A stretch of 34,815 nt of DNA from CAYPKW01 sp964411425 (GCA_964411425.1 CAYPKW010000026.1:1-34815); one strand, 5' to 3'. Counted from the first letter of the stretch, positions 1 through 7,603 are shown. Program-made: numbers and translations. The notes: generated by a model not told the origin, from the letters alone.

Positions 1-98
1 CCATGCTGGCCGAGCTGCTCGCCGTCGTCGGCATGGCGAACGAGACCAACCGGCTCGCCAACGGCTACCGCGTCGAGGTGGACGAGAGGTTCAAGTGA
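1..98 (+). CDS. C-terminal fragment of a carboxymuconolactone decarboxylase/AhpD-like protein
   Basis: Only the last 31 complete codons are in the window, in the frame whose codons begin at base 3, ending with TGA at 96-98. The tail has the pattern ELLAVVGMANETNRLANGYR, which resembles the last helix of carboxymuconolactone decarboxylase/peroxidase-related proteins, where a hydrophobic helix is followed by an 'N-R-x-A' segment. The CxxC redox centre, if present, lies upstream of the window, so catalytic status cannot be judged. The gene ends just before a repeat-rich region. Family assignment is tentative because so little of the protein is visible. Confidence 0.45.
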   Translation, partial: MLAELLAVVGMANETNRLANGYRVEVDERFK

Positions 99-124
99 CC
101 GTCGGATCAGCTATATCCCTGGCA

Positions 125-235
125 ATATCGGTGACAGTGAATTAAATAGGAATATCCGCGTATATCGGCGACAGTGCATCAAATCGACCGCCCCTATGCC
201 TCAACATGTGGGCGCGAAAATGGGCGCTGTCACCG
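125..235. repeat. Short direct and inverted GGYGACAGYG repeats
   Basis: Two near-identical 23-nt segments lie in direct orientation at 125-147 and 162-184. They share the core TATCGG(T/C)GACAGTG and differ at about three positions. An inverted copy of the core (CGCTGTCACCG) is at 225-235. The inverted ends about 95 bp apart look like the remnant of a small insertion sequence or MITE that abuts the separate repeat at 243-401. No open reading frame resembling a transposase is present. Confidence 0.45.
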
Positions 236-242
236 TAATTTC

Positions 243-401
243 GAGCTGTTTTCCATTGTCACCCCGGACGAGCGAAGCGAGATCCGGGGTCCATCTCGCC
301 CGTGGCGCCATGGACCCCGGCTCGCGCGGTTGCGCCGCTTTGCCGGGGTGACAACCGAAAATCGTCGCACGGGGTATCATCTGTCAGAGTCGCACCACTA
401 G
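243..401 (+). repeat. MITE-like dispersed repeat, copy 1 (left end truncated)
   Basis: This stretch matches, in the opposite orientation, the element at 17197-17385 over about 159 bp with only scattered substitutions. It ends in the same GTCGCACCACTAG terminus at 389-401. The left terminal inverted repeat seen in the other copy is missing; the homology begins at about 243, where the GGYGACAGYG repeat region starts. Internally it contains a dyad around the GACCCCGG/CCGGGGTC segments. The last three bases of the stop anticodon of the HAD gene (398-400, read on the minus strand) belong to the element's CTAG end. Confidence 0.75.
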
Positions 402-1093
402 CTTGCGTGCGCCCCGTGCAGCTCCACCATCGCCGCCAGGCTCGGCACCTCCCAATCGGGCGCCGGAGTCCGCGGCCGCTGGCCCGCGTAGCGGTTAATC
501 CAGATCGTCTTCAACCCCAGCGCCTTCGCCGGCACATGGTCGTGGAACAGGCTCTGCGCGGTGTGCAGAACCTTTTCCTGCGCCACGCCGTGGCGCTGGA
601 GCCAGTCGAACGCGGCATGGAAATGCGCCAACGCGGGCTTGTAGGAGCGCACGTCCTCGGCGGTCACGATATGATCGAACTCCACGCCCAGCTTCTCGTT
701 GCTGTGGCGGAACGAGGCGCGGTCGATGTTGGACACGATCACCAGCTTGTAGTGCCGCTTCAAGTACGTTAGCGCGGCGGGGCTGTCCGGAAACGCCGGC
801 CAATCCTTCACCGAACGGGCGAAGGTCTCCGCTTCGCTGGCACTTGCCTCGCAAGCGAACTCCGCCGCCATGTCGCGGAACGTGGCGGCGAGCAGGACCG
901 GATAGAGCGCCGTCGGCCGGAGCGCCTGGTGACGCGCTTCGTGGCGGGCGAAGGCGGCTAACAGGGCCCCGTCCTCGACAGGCCGCAGGAGCCGCCGGCG
1001 CCACGGTGCGAGCGCGGCCAGAATCCCCGCCTGCCAATCGATCAGCGTGCCGTAGCAGTCGAAGGTGAGGGCGTCGAAGTCGGCGAGCTTCAT
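398..1093 (-). CDS. HAD-family hydrolase (haloacid dehalogenase type II-like)
   Basis: A 231-residue protein, the usual size for the L-2-haloacid dehalogenase/HAD subfamily. Motif I, FDCYGTL, supplies the nucleophile Asp12. Motif II is in VIVSNID and motif III in the SYKPALAHF segment with its conserved Lys. The family hydrolyses C-halogen or C-phosphate bonds; the substrate here is unknown. The ATG at 1093 lies one base after the GST stop (1095), so it is the last gene of a gloB-GST-HAD operon. Its TAG stop lies inside the CTAG terminus of the adjacent MITE-like repeat, so the last residues may have been altered by that insertion, although overall length is normal. Confidence 0.85.
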   Translation of the reverse strand: MKLADFDALTFDCYGTLIDWQAGILAALAPWRRRLLRPVEDGALLAAFARHEARHQALRPTALYPVLLAATFRDMAAEFACEASASEAETFARSVKDWPAFPDSPAALTYLKRHYKLVIVSNIDRASFRHSNEKLGVEFDHIVTAEDVRSYKPALAHFHAAFDWLQRHGVAQEKVLHTAQSLFHDHVPAKALGLKTIWINRYAGQRPRTPAPDWEVPSLAAMVELHGAHAS

Positions 1094-1094
1094 G

Positions 1095-1709
1095 TCAGGT
1101 CGGATCGTGCGGCACCGTCGCGCGCATGGACGGGCGTTCGGAGAAGCCTTCGTACCAGCGGGCGAGCTTGGGGCGGCTCGCCCGCCAGTTGTCGCTCCCG
1201 AATCGGAAGTCGAGATAGCCCAGCGCCACGCCGATCGTGAGGTGGCCGATGGTGACGGGGCCGGCCGGATCGCCCAGCGCGCCCGCCTCCGCCTCGAAGG
1301 CGTCGAGCGCGCGGCCGATGACGGCCCTCTGCTTCTCCATCCAGGCGGGCGAGCGCTCGCCCTCCGGCCGGCGGCCTTCCTGCATGCGCAGCACGGCGGC
1401 GTCGAGCACGCCGTCGGCCAGCGCCTGGCGGCGCAGCGCCGTCCAGCGCGCCGGGCCTTGCGGCACCAGCTTGGCGCCGGCGTGCAAGCCATCGAGGAAC
1501 TCGCAGATCACCGGCGAATCGAAGATCGCCGTGCCGTCATCGAGGATGAGCGCCGGCACCTTGCCGAGCGGGTTGTCCTTGGCAAGCCCGCTCCCGGGGT
1601 CGGCGGTCAGCGTCGGCACGCGCGCGATCTTGGCGTCGAGCCCGGTTTCGATGGCGCTCACCGTCACCTTGCGCACGTAGGGGCTGGTGGTCGAATAGCG
1701 CAGTTTCAT
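1095..1709 (-). CDS. Glutathione S-transferase family protein
   Basis: A 204-residue protein with the two-domain GST layout. The N-terminal thioredoxin fold (about 1-75) starts LRYSTTSPYVRKV, with candidate catalytic Ser near residues 6-9. It has the cis-Pro signature NPLGKVPAL (about 46-54) and the DSPVICEFLD glutathione-binding segment (about 64-73). A helical C-terminal domain follows. It is predicted to be cytoplasmic and to conjugate or transfer glutathione; the substrate is unknown. AGGAAAGG lies just upstream of the ATG at 1709 and fixes the start. It lies 14 bases after gloB and is probably co-transcribed, which suggests a glutathione-linked detoxification operon. Confidence 0.88.
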   Translation of the reverse strand: MKLRYSTTSPYVRKVTVSAIETGLDAKIARVPTLTADPGSGLAKDNPLGKVPALILDDGTAIFDSPVICEFLDGLHAGAKLVPQGPARWTALRRQALADGVLDAAVLRMQEGRRPEGERSPAWMEKQRAVIGRALDAFEAEAGALGDPAGPVTIGHLTIGVALGYLDFRFGSDNWRASRPKLARWYEGFSERPSMRATVPHDPT

Positions 1710-1723
1710 GGGAATTCCTTTCC

Positions 1724-2491
1724 TCAGAACGCGTCTTTTCTACGCCTGATCTCCGCGAACACCGCGACCGGGCCGGCCGCCGGCAGGCCCATTGCCGCCG
1801 CCAGCGCCGGGTCGTCGGCGCGCAGGAACGGGTTGGTGCGCCGCTCCTCGCCAATGGTGGAGGGAACGGTGGGCCGGCCCGCGGCGCGCAACGCGTCGAT
1901 CTCCCGCGAGCGGCGCACGAGCGCCCTGTTGCGCCCGTCGATGGCAAGCGCGAATCGCGCGTTCGACTGGGTGTATTCGTGGCCGCAATAGACCCGGGTG
2001 TCCTCGGGCAATCGGCGCAACCGGGACAAGGACGACCACATCTGCGCGGGCGTGCCCTCGAACAATCGCCCGCAGCCGAGCGCGAACAGCGTGTCGCCGC
2101 AGAACACCGCCTTGGCCTCTTCGAACCAATAGGCCATGTGGCCGCGGGTGTGGCCGGGGATGAAGATGGCGGCGGCCACGCTGTCGCCGAGCGAGAACGT
2201 GCCGCCGTCCTCGATCGCGATGTCGATGCCCGGAATCCGGTGCCGGTCCGGTGCCGGGCCGAGGATGACCGCCCCCGTCGCCGCCTTGATCTCGAGGTTG
2301 CCCCCGATGTGGTCGGGGTGGTGATGGGTGTTGAGCACGTGGCTGATCGTCCACCCCTTGGCCGCCGCCGCCGCCAGCACCGGCGCCGCCTCGGAAGGGT
2401 CGACCGCCGCGGTAAGGCCCGTCGCAAGGTCGCGGGCGAGATAGGCATAGTTGTCCCTGAGACAGGGGACGAGCTCGATGTCGAGGCTCAT
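1724..2491 (-). CDS. gloB: Hydroxyacylglutathione hydrolase (glyoxalase II)
   Basis: A 255-residue metallo-beta-lactamase-fold protein. The metal-binding motif THHHPDHIGG gives His56, His58, Asp60 and His61. Further metal ligands are visible in PGHTRGH, FCGDTLF and YCGHEYT, and the C-terminal glyoxalase II domain contains the TNPFLR motif. The enzyme hydrolyses S-D-lactoylglutathione to D-lactate and glutathione, the second step of methylglyoxal detoxification. The ATG at 2491 gives the typical N-terminus (MSLDIELVPCLRDNYAYL). It is the first gene of the gloB-GST-HAD operon and is divergent from the methyltransferase gene. Confidence 0.95.
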   Translation of the reverse strand: MSLDIELVPCLRDNYAYLARDLATGLTAAVDPSEAAPVLAAAAAKGWTISHVLNTHHHPDHIGGNLEIKAATGAVILGPAPDRHRIPGIDIAIEDGGTFSLGDSVAAAIFIPGHTRGHMAYWFEEAKAVFCGDTLFALGCGRLFEGTPAQMWSSLSRLRRLPEDTRVYCGHEYTQSNARFALAIDGRNRALVRRSREIDALRAAGRPTVPSTIGEERRTNPFLRADDPALAAAMGLPAAGPVAVFAEIRRRKDAF

Positions 2492-2551
2492 GGCCAGACG
2501 CTACCATCGCCGGCGGTCCGGCGCCACCGGCGGCGTGCTATGCTGCCCGCC

Positions 2552-3295
2552 ATGTGGAGCGACGTGGTCGATCTCCGGGACTTCTACGACTCGCGGCTGG
2601 GCCAGATGACGCGCCAGCTACTGCGCCTGCGCATCCGCTCGCTGTGGCCGGATCTCAAGGGCCAGACGCTGCTCGGCCTCGGCTACGCCACGCCCTACCT
2701 GCGCCAGTTCCGCGACGAGGCGGCGCGCGTCACGGCGGTCATGCCGGCGGGCCAGGGCGTGCTGCACTGGCCGCCGGAGGGGCCCAATCTGGTGGCGCTC
2801 GCCGACGAGACCGAGTTGCCGCTGCTGGACGCTTCGGTGGACCGGGTGCTGCTGGTGCACGGGCTCGAGTGCGGCGAGCATCTGCCCGACATGCTGCGCG
2901 AGGTCTGGCGCGTGCTCGCCGGCAGCGGCCGCCTGCTGGCGGTGGTGCCGAACCGGCGCGGCATCTGGGCGCGCACCGACCGCACGCCCTTCGGCCAAGG
3001 GCATCCCTATTCGCCGGCCCAGCTGTCGCGCCTGTTGCGCGACCACATGTTCACGCCGGGCCGCCAAGCGCGCGCGCTGTTCCTGCCGCCGGTTCGCTCG
3101 GCCGCGCTCCTCGGCGCCGCGCCCGCCTGGGAGCGCATCGGCAGCCGCTGGTTCCCCACCTTCTCGGGGGTCGTCATGGTCGAGGCCTCGAAGCAGATCT
3201 ACGCCGCCGGCGCGTTGCGCCCGCGCCGCCGGCGCGCCGTCGTCCTGCCGTTCCCGCAGCCGGCGGCCGGACGCACGTCTGCGGCCATAAGTTGA
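2552..3295 (+). CDS. Class I SAM-dependent methyltransferase
   Basis: A protein of about 247 residues beginning MWSDVVDLRDFY. The SAM-binding motif I is LLGLGYATPYL, an acceptable variant of the glycine-rich loop. A motif with Asp (LPLLDASVDRVLLVHGLE) and the REVWRVLAGSGRLLAVVPN strand are typical of Methyltransf_11 proteins. Such genes are commonly beside gloB in alphaproteobacteria; the substrate is unknown. An ATG four codons upstream (2540) is an alternative start; neither has a clear ribosome site. The C-terminus is rich in Arg and Pro. Its TGA overlaps the TTG start of the hicB-type gene, implying translational coupling. Confidence 0.8.
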   Translation: MWSDVVDLRDFYDSRLGQMTRQLLRLRIRSLWPDLKGQTLLGLGYATPYLRQFRDEAARVTAVMPAGQGVLHWPPEGPNLVALADETELPLLDASVDRVLLVHGLECGEHLPDMLREVWRVLAGSGRLLAVVPNRRGIWARTDRTPFGQGHPYSPAQLSRLLRDHMFTPGRQARALFLPPVRSAALLGAAPAWERIGSRWFPTFSGVVMVEASKQIYAAGALRPRRRRAVVLPFPQPAAGRTSAAIS

Positions 3296-3501
3296 CGCGC
3301 TATGCCGTGGTGATCGAGAGGGCGGAAGGCAATTACTCCGCCTATGTTCCCGACCTTCCGGGCTGCGTCGCTACCGGGCCGACCGTGGCGGCGACGGAGG
3401 CGGAGATTCGCAGGGCGATCCGCTTCCATCTGGAAGGCCTCCGCGCCGACGGCCTGCCGGTCCCGGCGCCGACCAGCATTGCGGAGTATGTCGAAGCATA
3501 A
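3292..3501 (+). CDS. HicB-family antitoxin-like protein (solitary)
   Basis: A 69-residue protein that fits the HicB antitoxin N-terminal (RNase H-like) fold: TRYAVVIERAEGNYSAYVPDL, then PGCVATG, then a helix EAEIRRAIRFHLEGLRADG and the tail PVPAPTSIAEYVEA. The only start giving the family N-terminus is a TTG at 3292, in a TTGA overlap with the preceding methyltransferase stop. HicB normally neutralises the HicA mRNA interferase, but no hicA-like gene (about 60-80 aa, double-stranded-RNA-binding-like fold) is visible on either side. This full-length version lacks a separate C-terminal DNA-binding domain. It may be an orphan antitoxin or act on a toxin elsewhere. Confidence 0.78.
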   Translation: MTRYAVVIERAEGNYSAYVPDLPGCVATGPTVAATEAEIRRAIRFHLEGLRADGLPVPAPTSIAEYVEA

Positions 3502-3614
3502 CGTCTTCGGCCGCTGCGACTTCTCCCCCGTCAGGACCGTCCGCTGGCCGATTGCCCTGTGGTATTCGACCAAGATAGGTATGTTCGCCGCGTCGACAAG
3601 ACCGCGCCGGCCCG

Positions 3615-4271
3615 TCACCCCCGGCGCAACAGGAACAGCCCCTGCTCGCCCATCAGGTTGGCGAGGCGGGCCGAGCGCGTGCCGGTCGCCTGGCCGCCGG
3701 CGGTAATGTGAAGCCCGCGCTCGATCGCGATCCCCTCGGCGCGGCACAGCTCCACGAAGTCCATGATCGTGCACAGATGGATGTTGGGCGTGTCGTACCA
3801 GCTTAGCGGCAGCGCCTCGGTCGTCGGCATGCGGCCGGCCAGCAGCAGGTGCCAACGCACCCGCCAGTGCCCGAAGTTGGGGAACGAGACGATGGCGCGC
3901 CGGCCGATGCGGACGAGCTCGGCGAGCACGCTATTGGGCTGGCGGGTCGCCTGCAGCGTCTGGCTCAGGATGGCGTAGTCGAAGGCGCCCGCCGGGTAGT
4001 CCTTGAGGTCGGCGTCGGCGTCGCCCTGCACGACGGAGAGGCCCCGCGCGACGCAGGCGTTGACGCCCGCCTGGCTCAACTCGAGACCGCGCCCGTCGAC
4101 GCGCTTCGAATGCACGAGATGGTGCAGCAGCGCGCCGTCGCCGCAGCCGATGTCGAGCACCCTCGCCCCCGGCTCCACCATGTCGGCGATGAGCCGAAGG
4201 TCGACGCGGATGCCATCGTCGCGCGTAGGCGCGCGCACGGCCCGGCCCGCCGCCTCGGTGGCGCCGCTCAT
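3615..4271 (-). CDS. metW: Methionine biosynthesis protein MetW
   Basis: A 218-residue protein with the MetW signature. The N-terminal R-x-DLRLIADMVEPGARVLDIGCGDG contains SAM-binding motif I (about 38-45). It also has FDYAILSQTLQA, IVSFPNFGHWRVR and LPLSWYDTPNIHLCTI. MetW works with MetX in the homoserine acylation step of methionine synthesis; it has a methyltransferase-like fold, but its exact biochemical role is less clear. Its ATG at 4271 overlaps the metX TGA (ATGA), so the pair is translationally coupled. The first 20 residues are poorly conserved. Confidence 0.95.
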   Translation of the reverse strand: MSGATEAAGRAVRAPTRDDGIRVDLRLIADMVEPGARVLDIGCGDGALLHHLVHSKRVDGRGLELSQAGVNACVARGLSVVQGDADADLKDYPAGAFDYAILSQTLQATRQPNSVLAELVRIGRRAIVSFPNFGHWRVRWHLLLAGRMPTTEALPLSWYDTPNIHLCTIMDFVELCRAEGIAIERGLHITAGGQATGTRSARLANLMGEQGLFLLRRG

Positions 4272-5446
4272 CTGTGGGCGCGCGCCGGCAGGCCGCGGTG
4301 CTCGGCGCAGCCGTCGAGGAAGCCGGAGAGCGTAGCGTGGAACTCCGGTTCGTCCAGCAGAAAGGCGTCGTGGCCCTTGTCGCTCTCGATCTCGACGAAG
4401 CTCACGTTGGCGGCGACGGCGTTCAAGGCGTGCACGATGGCGCGGCTCTCCGCCGTCGGGAACAGCCAGTCGCTGGTGAACGACACCAGGCAGAAGCGCA
4501 CCGGCGTGTCGCGAAAGGCGTTGGCCAAGACGCCGCCGTATTCGGCGGCGAGATCGAAGTAGTCCATGGCGCGCGTGATGTAGAGATAGGAATTGGCGTC
4601 GAACCGGTCGACGAAGATCGAACCCTGGTGGCGCAGGTAGCTCTCGACCTGGAAATCGGCCTCGAAGCCGTAGCTCACGCGCTCGCGGTTCTGCAAGCTG
4701 CGGCCGAACTTGCGATGCAGCGCCGCCTCCGACAGATAAGTGATGTGCGCCGCCATGCGCGCCACCGACAGCCCGCGCGACGGGTTCAGCCCCTGCGCCA
4801 GGTAGTCGCCGCCGCACCAGTCGGGATCGGCCATGATGGCCTGGCGCCCGACCTCGTGCAGGGCGATGTTCTGCGCCGTGTGCCTGGCCGAGGCCGCGAT
4901 CGGCACGGCGGCGAAGACGCGGTCCGGGTAGCTGGCCGCCCATTGCAGCGCCAGCATGCCGCCCATCGAGCCGCCGGTGACGCAGAACAGTTGCTCGATG
5001 CCGAGACGGTCGAGGAGGAGCGCCTGCGAGCGCACCACGTCGCCGACCGTGATGACCGGGAAATCGAGGCCCCACAACCGCCCGGTGCGGGGATTGATCT
5101 CGCGCGGGCCCGCCGTTCCCATGCAGCCGCCCAGCACGTTGGCGCAAATCACGAAGTAGCGGTCGGTGTCGAGCGGTAGGCCGGCGCCGACCATGCCCTG
5201 CCACCAGCCGGGCCGGCCGGTGATGGGGTTGGTGCCGGCGACGAACTGGTCGCCCGACAGCGCGTGGCAAACGAGGATCGCGTTCGAGCGATCGCGATTG
5301 AGCGTGCCGTAGGTATCGTAGGCGAGCTGAAACGGCCCCAGCTCGGCGCCGCAGTCGAGCCGCATCGGCTTGTCCTGGCCGAAGATCGCGCGGTGGCCCG
5401 GAAAATCCGGCCCGGCGCCGGCGGGTATTCGCTGCAGCGTGGTCAT
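4268..5446 (-). CDS. metX: Homoserine O-acetyltransferase
   Basis: A 392-residue alpha/beta-hydrolase-fold acyltransferase. The nucleophile elbow GGSMGG gives Ser160, and the triad is completed by Asp326 (SDWLFP) and His359 (DKGHD). CHALSGDQF (about 60-68) and the CANVLGGCMGTAGP segment are family hallmarks. It transfers an acyl group from acyl-CoA to L-homoserine, committing it to methionine synthesis. Some family members use succinyl-CoA, so acetyl specificity is inferred. The start at 5446 gives the normal N-terminus; the open frame extends further upstream but that part is unrelated. A strong hairpin at 5473-5506 lies in the leader. Confidence 0.95.
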   Translation of the reverse strand: MTTLQRIPAGAGPDFPGHRAIFGQDKPMRLDCGAELGPFQLAYDTYGTLNRDRSNAILVCHALSGDQFVAGTNPITGRPGWWQGMVGAGLPLDTDRYFVICANVLGGCMGTAGPREINPRTGRLWGLDFPVITVGDVVRSQALLLDRLGIEQLFCVTGGSMGGMLALQWAASYPDRVFAAVPIAASARHTAQNIALHEVGRQAIMADPDWCGGDYLAQGLNPSRGLSVARMAAHITYLSEAALHRKFGRSLQNRERVSYGFEADFQVESYLRHQGSIFVDRFDANSYLYITRAMDYFDLAAEYGGVLANAFRDTPVRFCLVSFTSDWLFPTAESRAIVHALNAVAANVSFVEIESDKGHDAFLLDEPEFHATLSGFLDGCAEHRGLPARAHR

Positions 5447-5472
5447 GTAACGGGGGCCCGACAGGGACGAAT

Positions 5473-5506
5473 CTCGGGGACCGCTACTAAGAGCGCGGCC
5501 CCCGAG
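5473..5506 (-). promoter_or_regulatory. 12-bp-stem hairpin/inverted repeat in the metX leader with possible promoter
   Basis: On the minus strand the arms CTCGGGGGCCGC and GCGGTCCCCGAG pair over 12 bp with one G-T pair, around a 10-base loop, 27 bases upstream of the metX ATG. A TTGACA hexamer lies immediately 5' at 5509-5514 (minus strand). A weak -10 (CTTAGT) at 17-bp spacing falls in the loop, so the dyad may be an operator over a promoter rather than an RNA switch. It does not match the SAM-II core I know from alphaproteobacterial met leaders. There is no U-tract, so it is not a classical terminator. Confidence 0.45.
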
Positions 5507-5602
5507 ACTGTCAATATTTTCTTTGCTCTTGGCCGCGCCTACCCCTATCACTAGCCGCCTTGCATCGACGCATCGGCCTTCGCAAGCGAGGCTTTCCCCG
5601 AG

Positions 5603-6502
5603 ATGAGCGAACCCGCCGCCAGCCCCGCCGAAGCGGTCCCGCTCGACGAGCTCAGGGCGGAAATCGACCGCATCGACACCGATCTGCACGACCTCGTCAT
5701 GCGCCGCGCCGACATCGTGGCCAGCATCGGCCGCATGAAGGAGAACAAGGCCGCCGACAACGGGTTCTTCCGTCCCTCGCGCGAAGCCGAGGTGGTGCGC
5801 CGCCTGCTCGCCCGCCATCGCGGGCCCCTGGCGAACACCGCCGTGGTGCGTCTTTGGCGCGAGCTGTTGGGCGCCATGCTGTGCCTGCAGGGGTCGTTCG
5901 CCGTTGCCGTGCTCGCCTCGCCCAGGGCGCCGGGCCTATGGACGCTCGCCCATGACCACTTCGGCGGCCAGGCCGCCGTCAACAGCGCCGATTCCGTCGG
6001 CGCCGTGTTACGCGCGGTGACCGATGGCCAGGCCGCGGTCGGCGTGCTGCCCCTGCCGCGGGCCGACGACCGGGATCCCTGGTGGCCCCAGCTCCTGGCG
6101 CTCGGCTCCAAGATGCCGCGGGTGGTGGCGCGGCTGCCGTTCTGTCCGCCGCAAGTGGTGCAGGGCGTCGTGGTCGAGGCCTTCGTGGTCGGCCGCGTGC
6201 CGCTGCACTCCACCGGCAACGACCGCAGTCTGGTGGCGATCGAGACCGGCGCCAAGATCAGCAGCACCGGCCTCACCGCCTCGCTCAAGGCCGCCGAGCT
6301 CGAGCTCGACCGAGTCCATGCCTGGCAGGAGCCGCGCCGCCCCGCCGCCTGGCTCCACCTGCTGGAATTGAACGGTTACGTGCCGGACGATGACCCGCGG
6401 CTGGCCAGCCTCGGCAAGCTGCAGGGCCAGGCGGTGCGTCAGGTCCGGCCGCTCGGCGGCTATGCGGCGCCCTTGCGCGCGGCCGAGCCGGCTTCGTCGT
6501 AG
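5603..6502 (+). CDS. Chorismate mutase with degenerate prephenate dehydratase-like and ACT-like tail
   Basis: A 299-residue protein. Residues 13-95 form an AroQ-type chorismate mutase domain (LDELRAEIDRIDTDLHDL, RRADIVASIGRMKE, FRPSREAEVVRRLL), which converts chorismate to prephenate. Residues about 97-190 look like an eroded prephenate dehydratase fold (FGGQAAVNSADSVGAVLRAV, AAVGVLPLP), but the catalytic Thr-Arg-Phe motif is absent. Residues about 207-272 resemble an ACT regulatory domain (NDRSLVAIETG, WLHLLELNGYVPDDDP). The overall layout is that of the bifunctional PheA P-protein with its dehydratase lost. It heads a cluster with hisC six bases downstream and a dehydrogenase gene, so it likely supplies prephenate for tyrosine or phenylalanine. 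Confidence 0.8.
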   Translation: MSEPAASPAEAVPLDELRAEIDRIDTDLHDLVMRRADIVASIGRMKENKAADNGFFRPSREAEVVRRLLARHRGPLANTAVVRLWRELLGAMLCLQGSFAVAVLASPRAPGLWTLAHDHFGGQAAVNSADSVGAVLRAVTDGQAAVGVLPLPRADDRDPWWPQLLALGSKMPRVVARLPFCPPQVVQGVVVEAFVVGRVPLHSTGNDRSLVAIETGAKISSTGLTASLKAAELELDRVHAWQEPRRPAAWLHLLELNGYVPDDDPRLASLGKLQGQAVRQVRPLGGYAAPLRAAEPASS

Positions 6503-6508
6503 CGCGCC

Positions 6509-7603
6509 ATGATTCCGACGCCGCGGCCGGGCATTCTCGACATCGCGCCCTACGTGCCGGGCGAGGCCGCCCTCGACGGCCACGCCCGGGTCGTTCGCCT
6601 CGCCTCGAACGAAAATCCGCTCGGCCCCAGTCCCCGCGCGCTCAGCGCCTACCGGAACGCGGGCACCGCGCTGCATCGCTATCCCGACGGCGCCGCCCTG
6701 GAGTTGCGCCTGGCCTTGGGCGCGCATTGGGGCCTCGAGCCTTCGCGAATCGTCTGCGGCGCCGGTTCGGACGAGTTGATCTCGCTCCTGGTGCGCGCCT
6801 ATGCCGGACCGAGCGAGGAGGTGCTGTACAGCCGGCACGGCTTTCTCATGTACGCCATCGCGGCCAGGTCGGTCGGCGCCACGCCGGTCTGGGCGCCCGA
6901 ACGCGAGCTCGTCGCCGACGTGGACGCGCTGCTGGCCCGGGTGAGCCACCGCACCCGCCTGCTGTTCCTGGCCAACCCGAACAATCCGACCGGCACCTAC
7001 TTGCCGGCAGGGGAGTTGGCGCGGCTCCGCGCCGGCCTGCCGGCCCAGGTCGTGCTGGTCGTCGACGCGGCCTATGCCGAGTACGCGGCGCGCAACGATT
7101 ACGAGGCCGGCCAGAGTCTGGTGGAGGCGCACGACAACGTGGTGATGACCCGCACGTTCTCCAAGATCTACGGCCTCGCCTCGCTCCGCCTCGGCTGGGC
7201 GTACTGCCCGGCCGCCATCGCCGACGCGCTCAATCGGCTGCGCGGCCCGTTCAATACCGCGGGGCCCGCCCAGGCGGCCGGCATCGCGGCGCTGCGGGAC
7301 GCCGAGCACGTCGACCGCTCGCGCGCCCACAACGAACGCTGGCTCGCCTGGTTCGCCGAGCGCGTGCAGGCGCTGGGGTTCCAGGCGCCGCCCAGCCTCG
7401 GCAACTTCCTGCTGGTGCGTTTCCCCGACCGGCTCGGGCACGACGCCGACGCCGCCTGCCGCTGGTTGAACACGCGCGGCATCATTCCCCGGCGCATGGC
7501 GGCCTATGGCCTCGCCGACTGCCTGCGTTTCACCATCGGCCTGGAGGAGGACATGCGCGCCACCGTCGCCGCGCTAGCCGAGTTCGCGGCGGGTCGTTCG
7601 TGA
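6509..7603 (+). CDS. hisC: Histidinol-phosphate/aromatic aminotransferase
   Basis: A 364-residue class I/II PLP-dependent aminotransferase of the HisC type. Key motifs are LASNENPLGPSP (about 31-42), ANPNNPTGTYL (about 155-165), the VVDAAYAEY strand and the PLP-lysine motif RTFSKIYGLASLRLGW with Lys219. HisC enzymes transaminate imidazole-acetol phosphate, and many also act on phenylpyruvate or hydroxyphenylpyruvate. Placement between chorismate mutase and prephenate dehydrogenase genes suggests that the aromatic reaction is its main or additional job. Its TGA overlaps the GTG of the next gene (GTGA). Confidence 0.92.
   Translation: MIPTPRPGILDIAPYVPGEAALDGHARVVRLASNENPLGPSPRALSAYRNAGTALHRYPDGAALELRLALGAHWGLEPSRIVCGAGSDELISLLVRAYAGPSEEVLYSRHGFLMYAIAARSVGATPVWAPERELVADVDALLARVSHRTRLLFLANPNNPTGTYLPAGELARLRAGLPAQVVLVVDAAYAEYAARNDYEAGQSLVEAHDNVVMTRTFSKIYGLASLRLGWAYCPAAIADALNRLRGPFNTAGPAQAAGIAALRDAEHVDRSRAHNERWLAWFAERVQALGFQAPPSLGNFLLVRFPDRLGHDADAACRWLNTRGIIPRRMAAYGLADCLRFTIGLEEDMRATVAALAEFAAGRS

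Noticed and set aside
3502..3614. Possible hicA remnant downstream of hicB
   Set aside because: None of the frames in this stretch shows a HicA-like Gly-His-containing motif, and hicA normally precedes hicB.
5473..5506. SAM-II riboswitch in the metX leader
   Set aside because: The hairpin lacks the conserved SAM-II loop and pseudoknot sequences that I know; kept only as an unclassified dyad.
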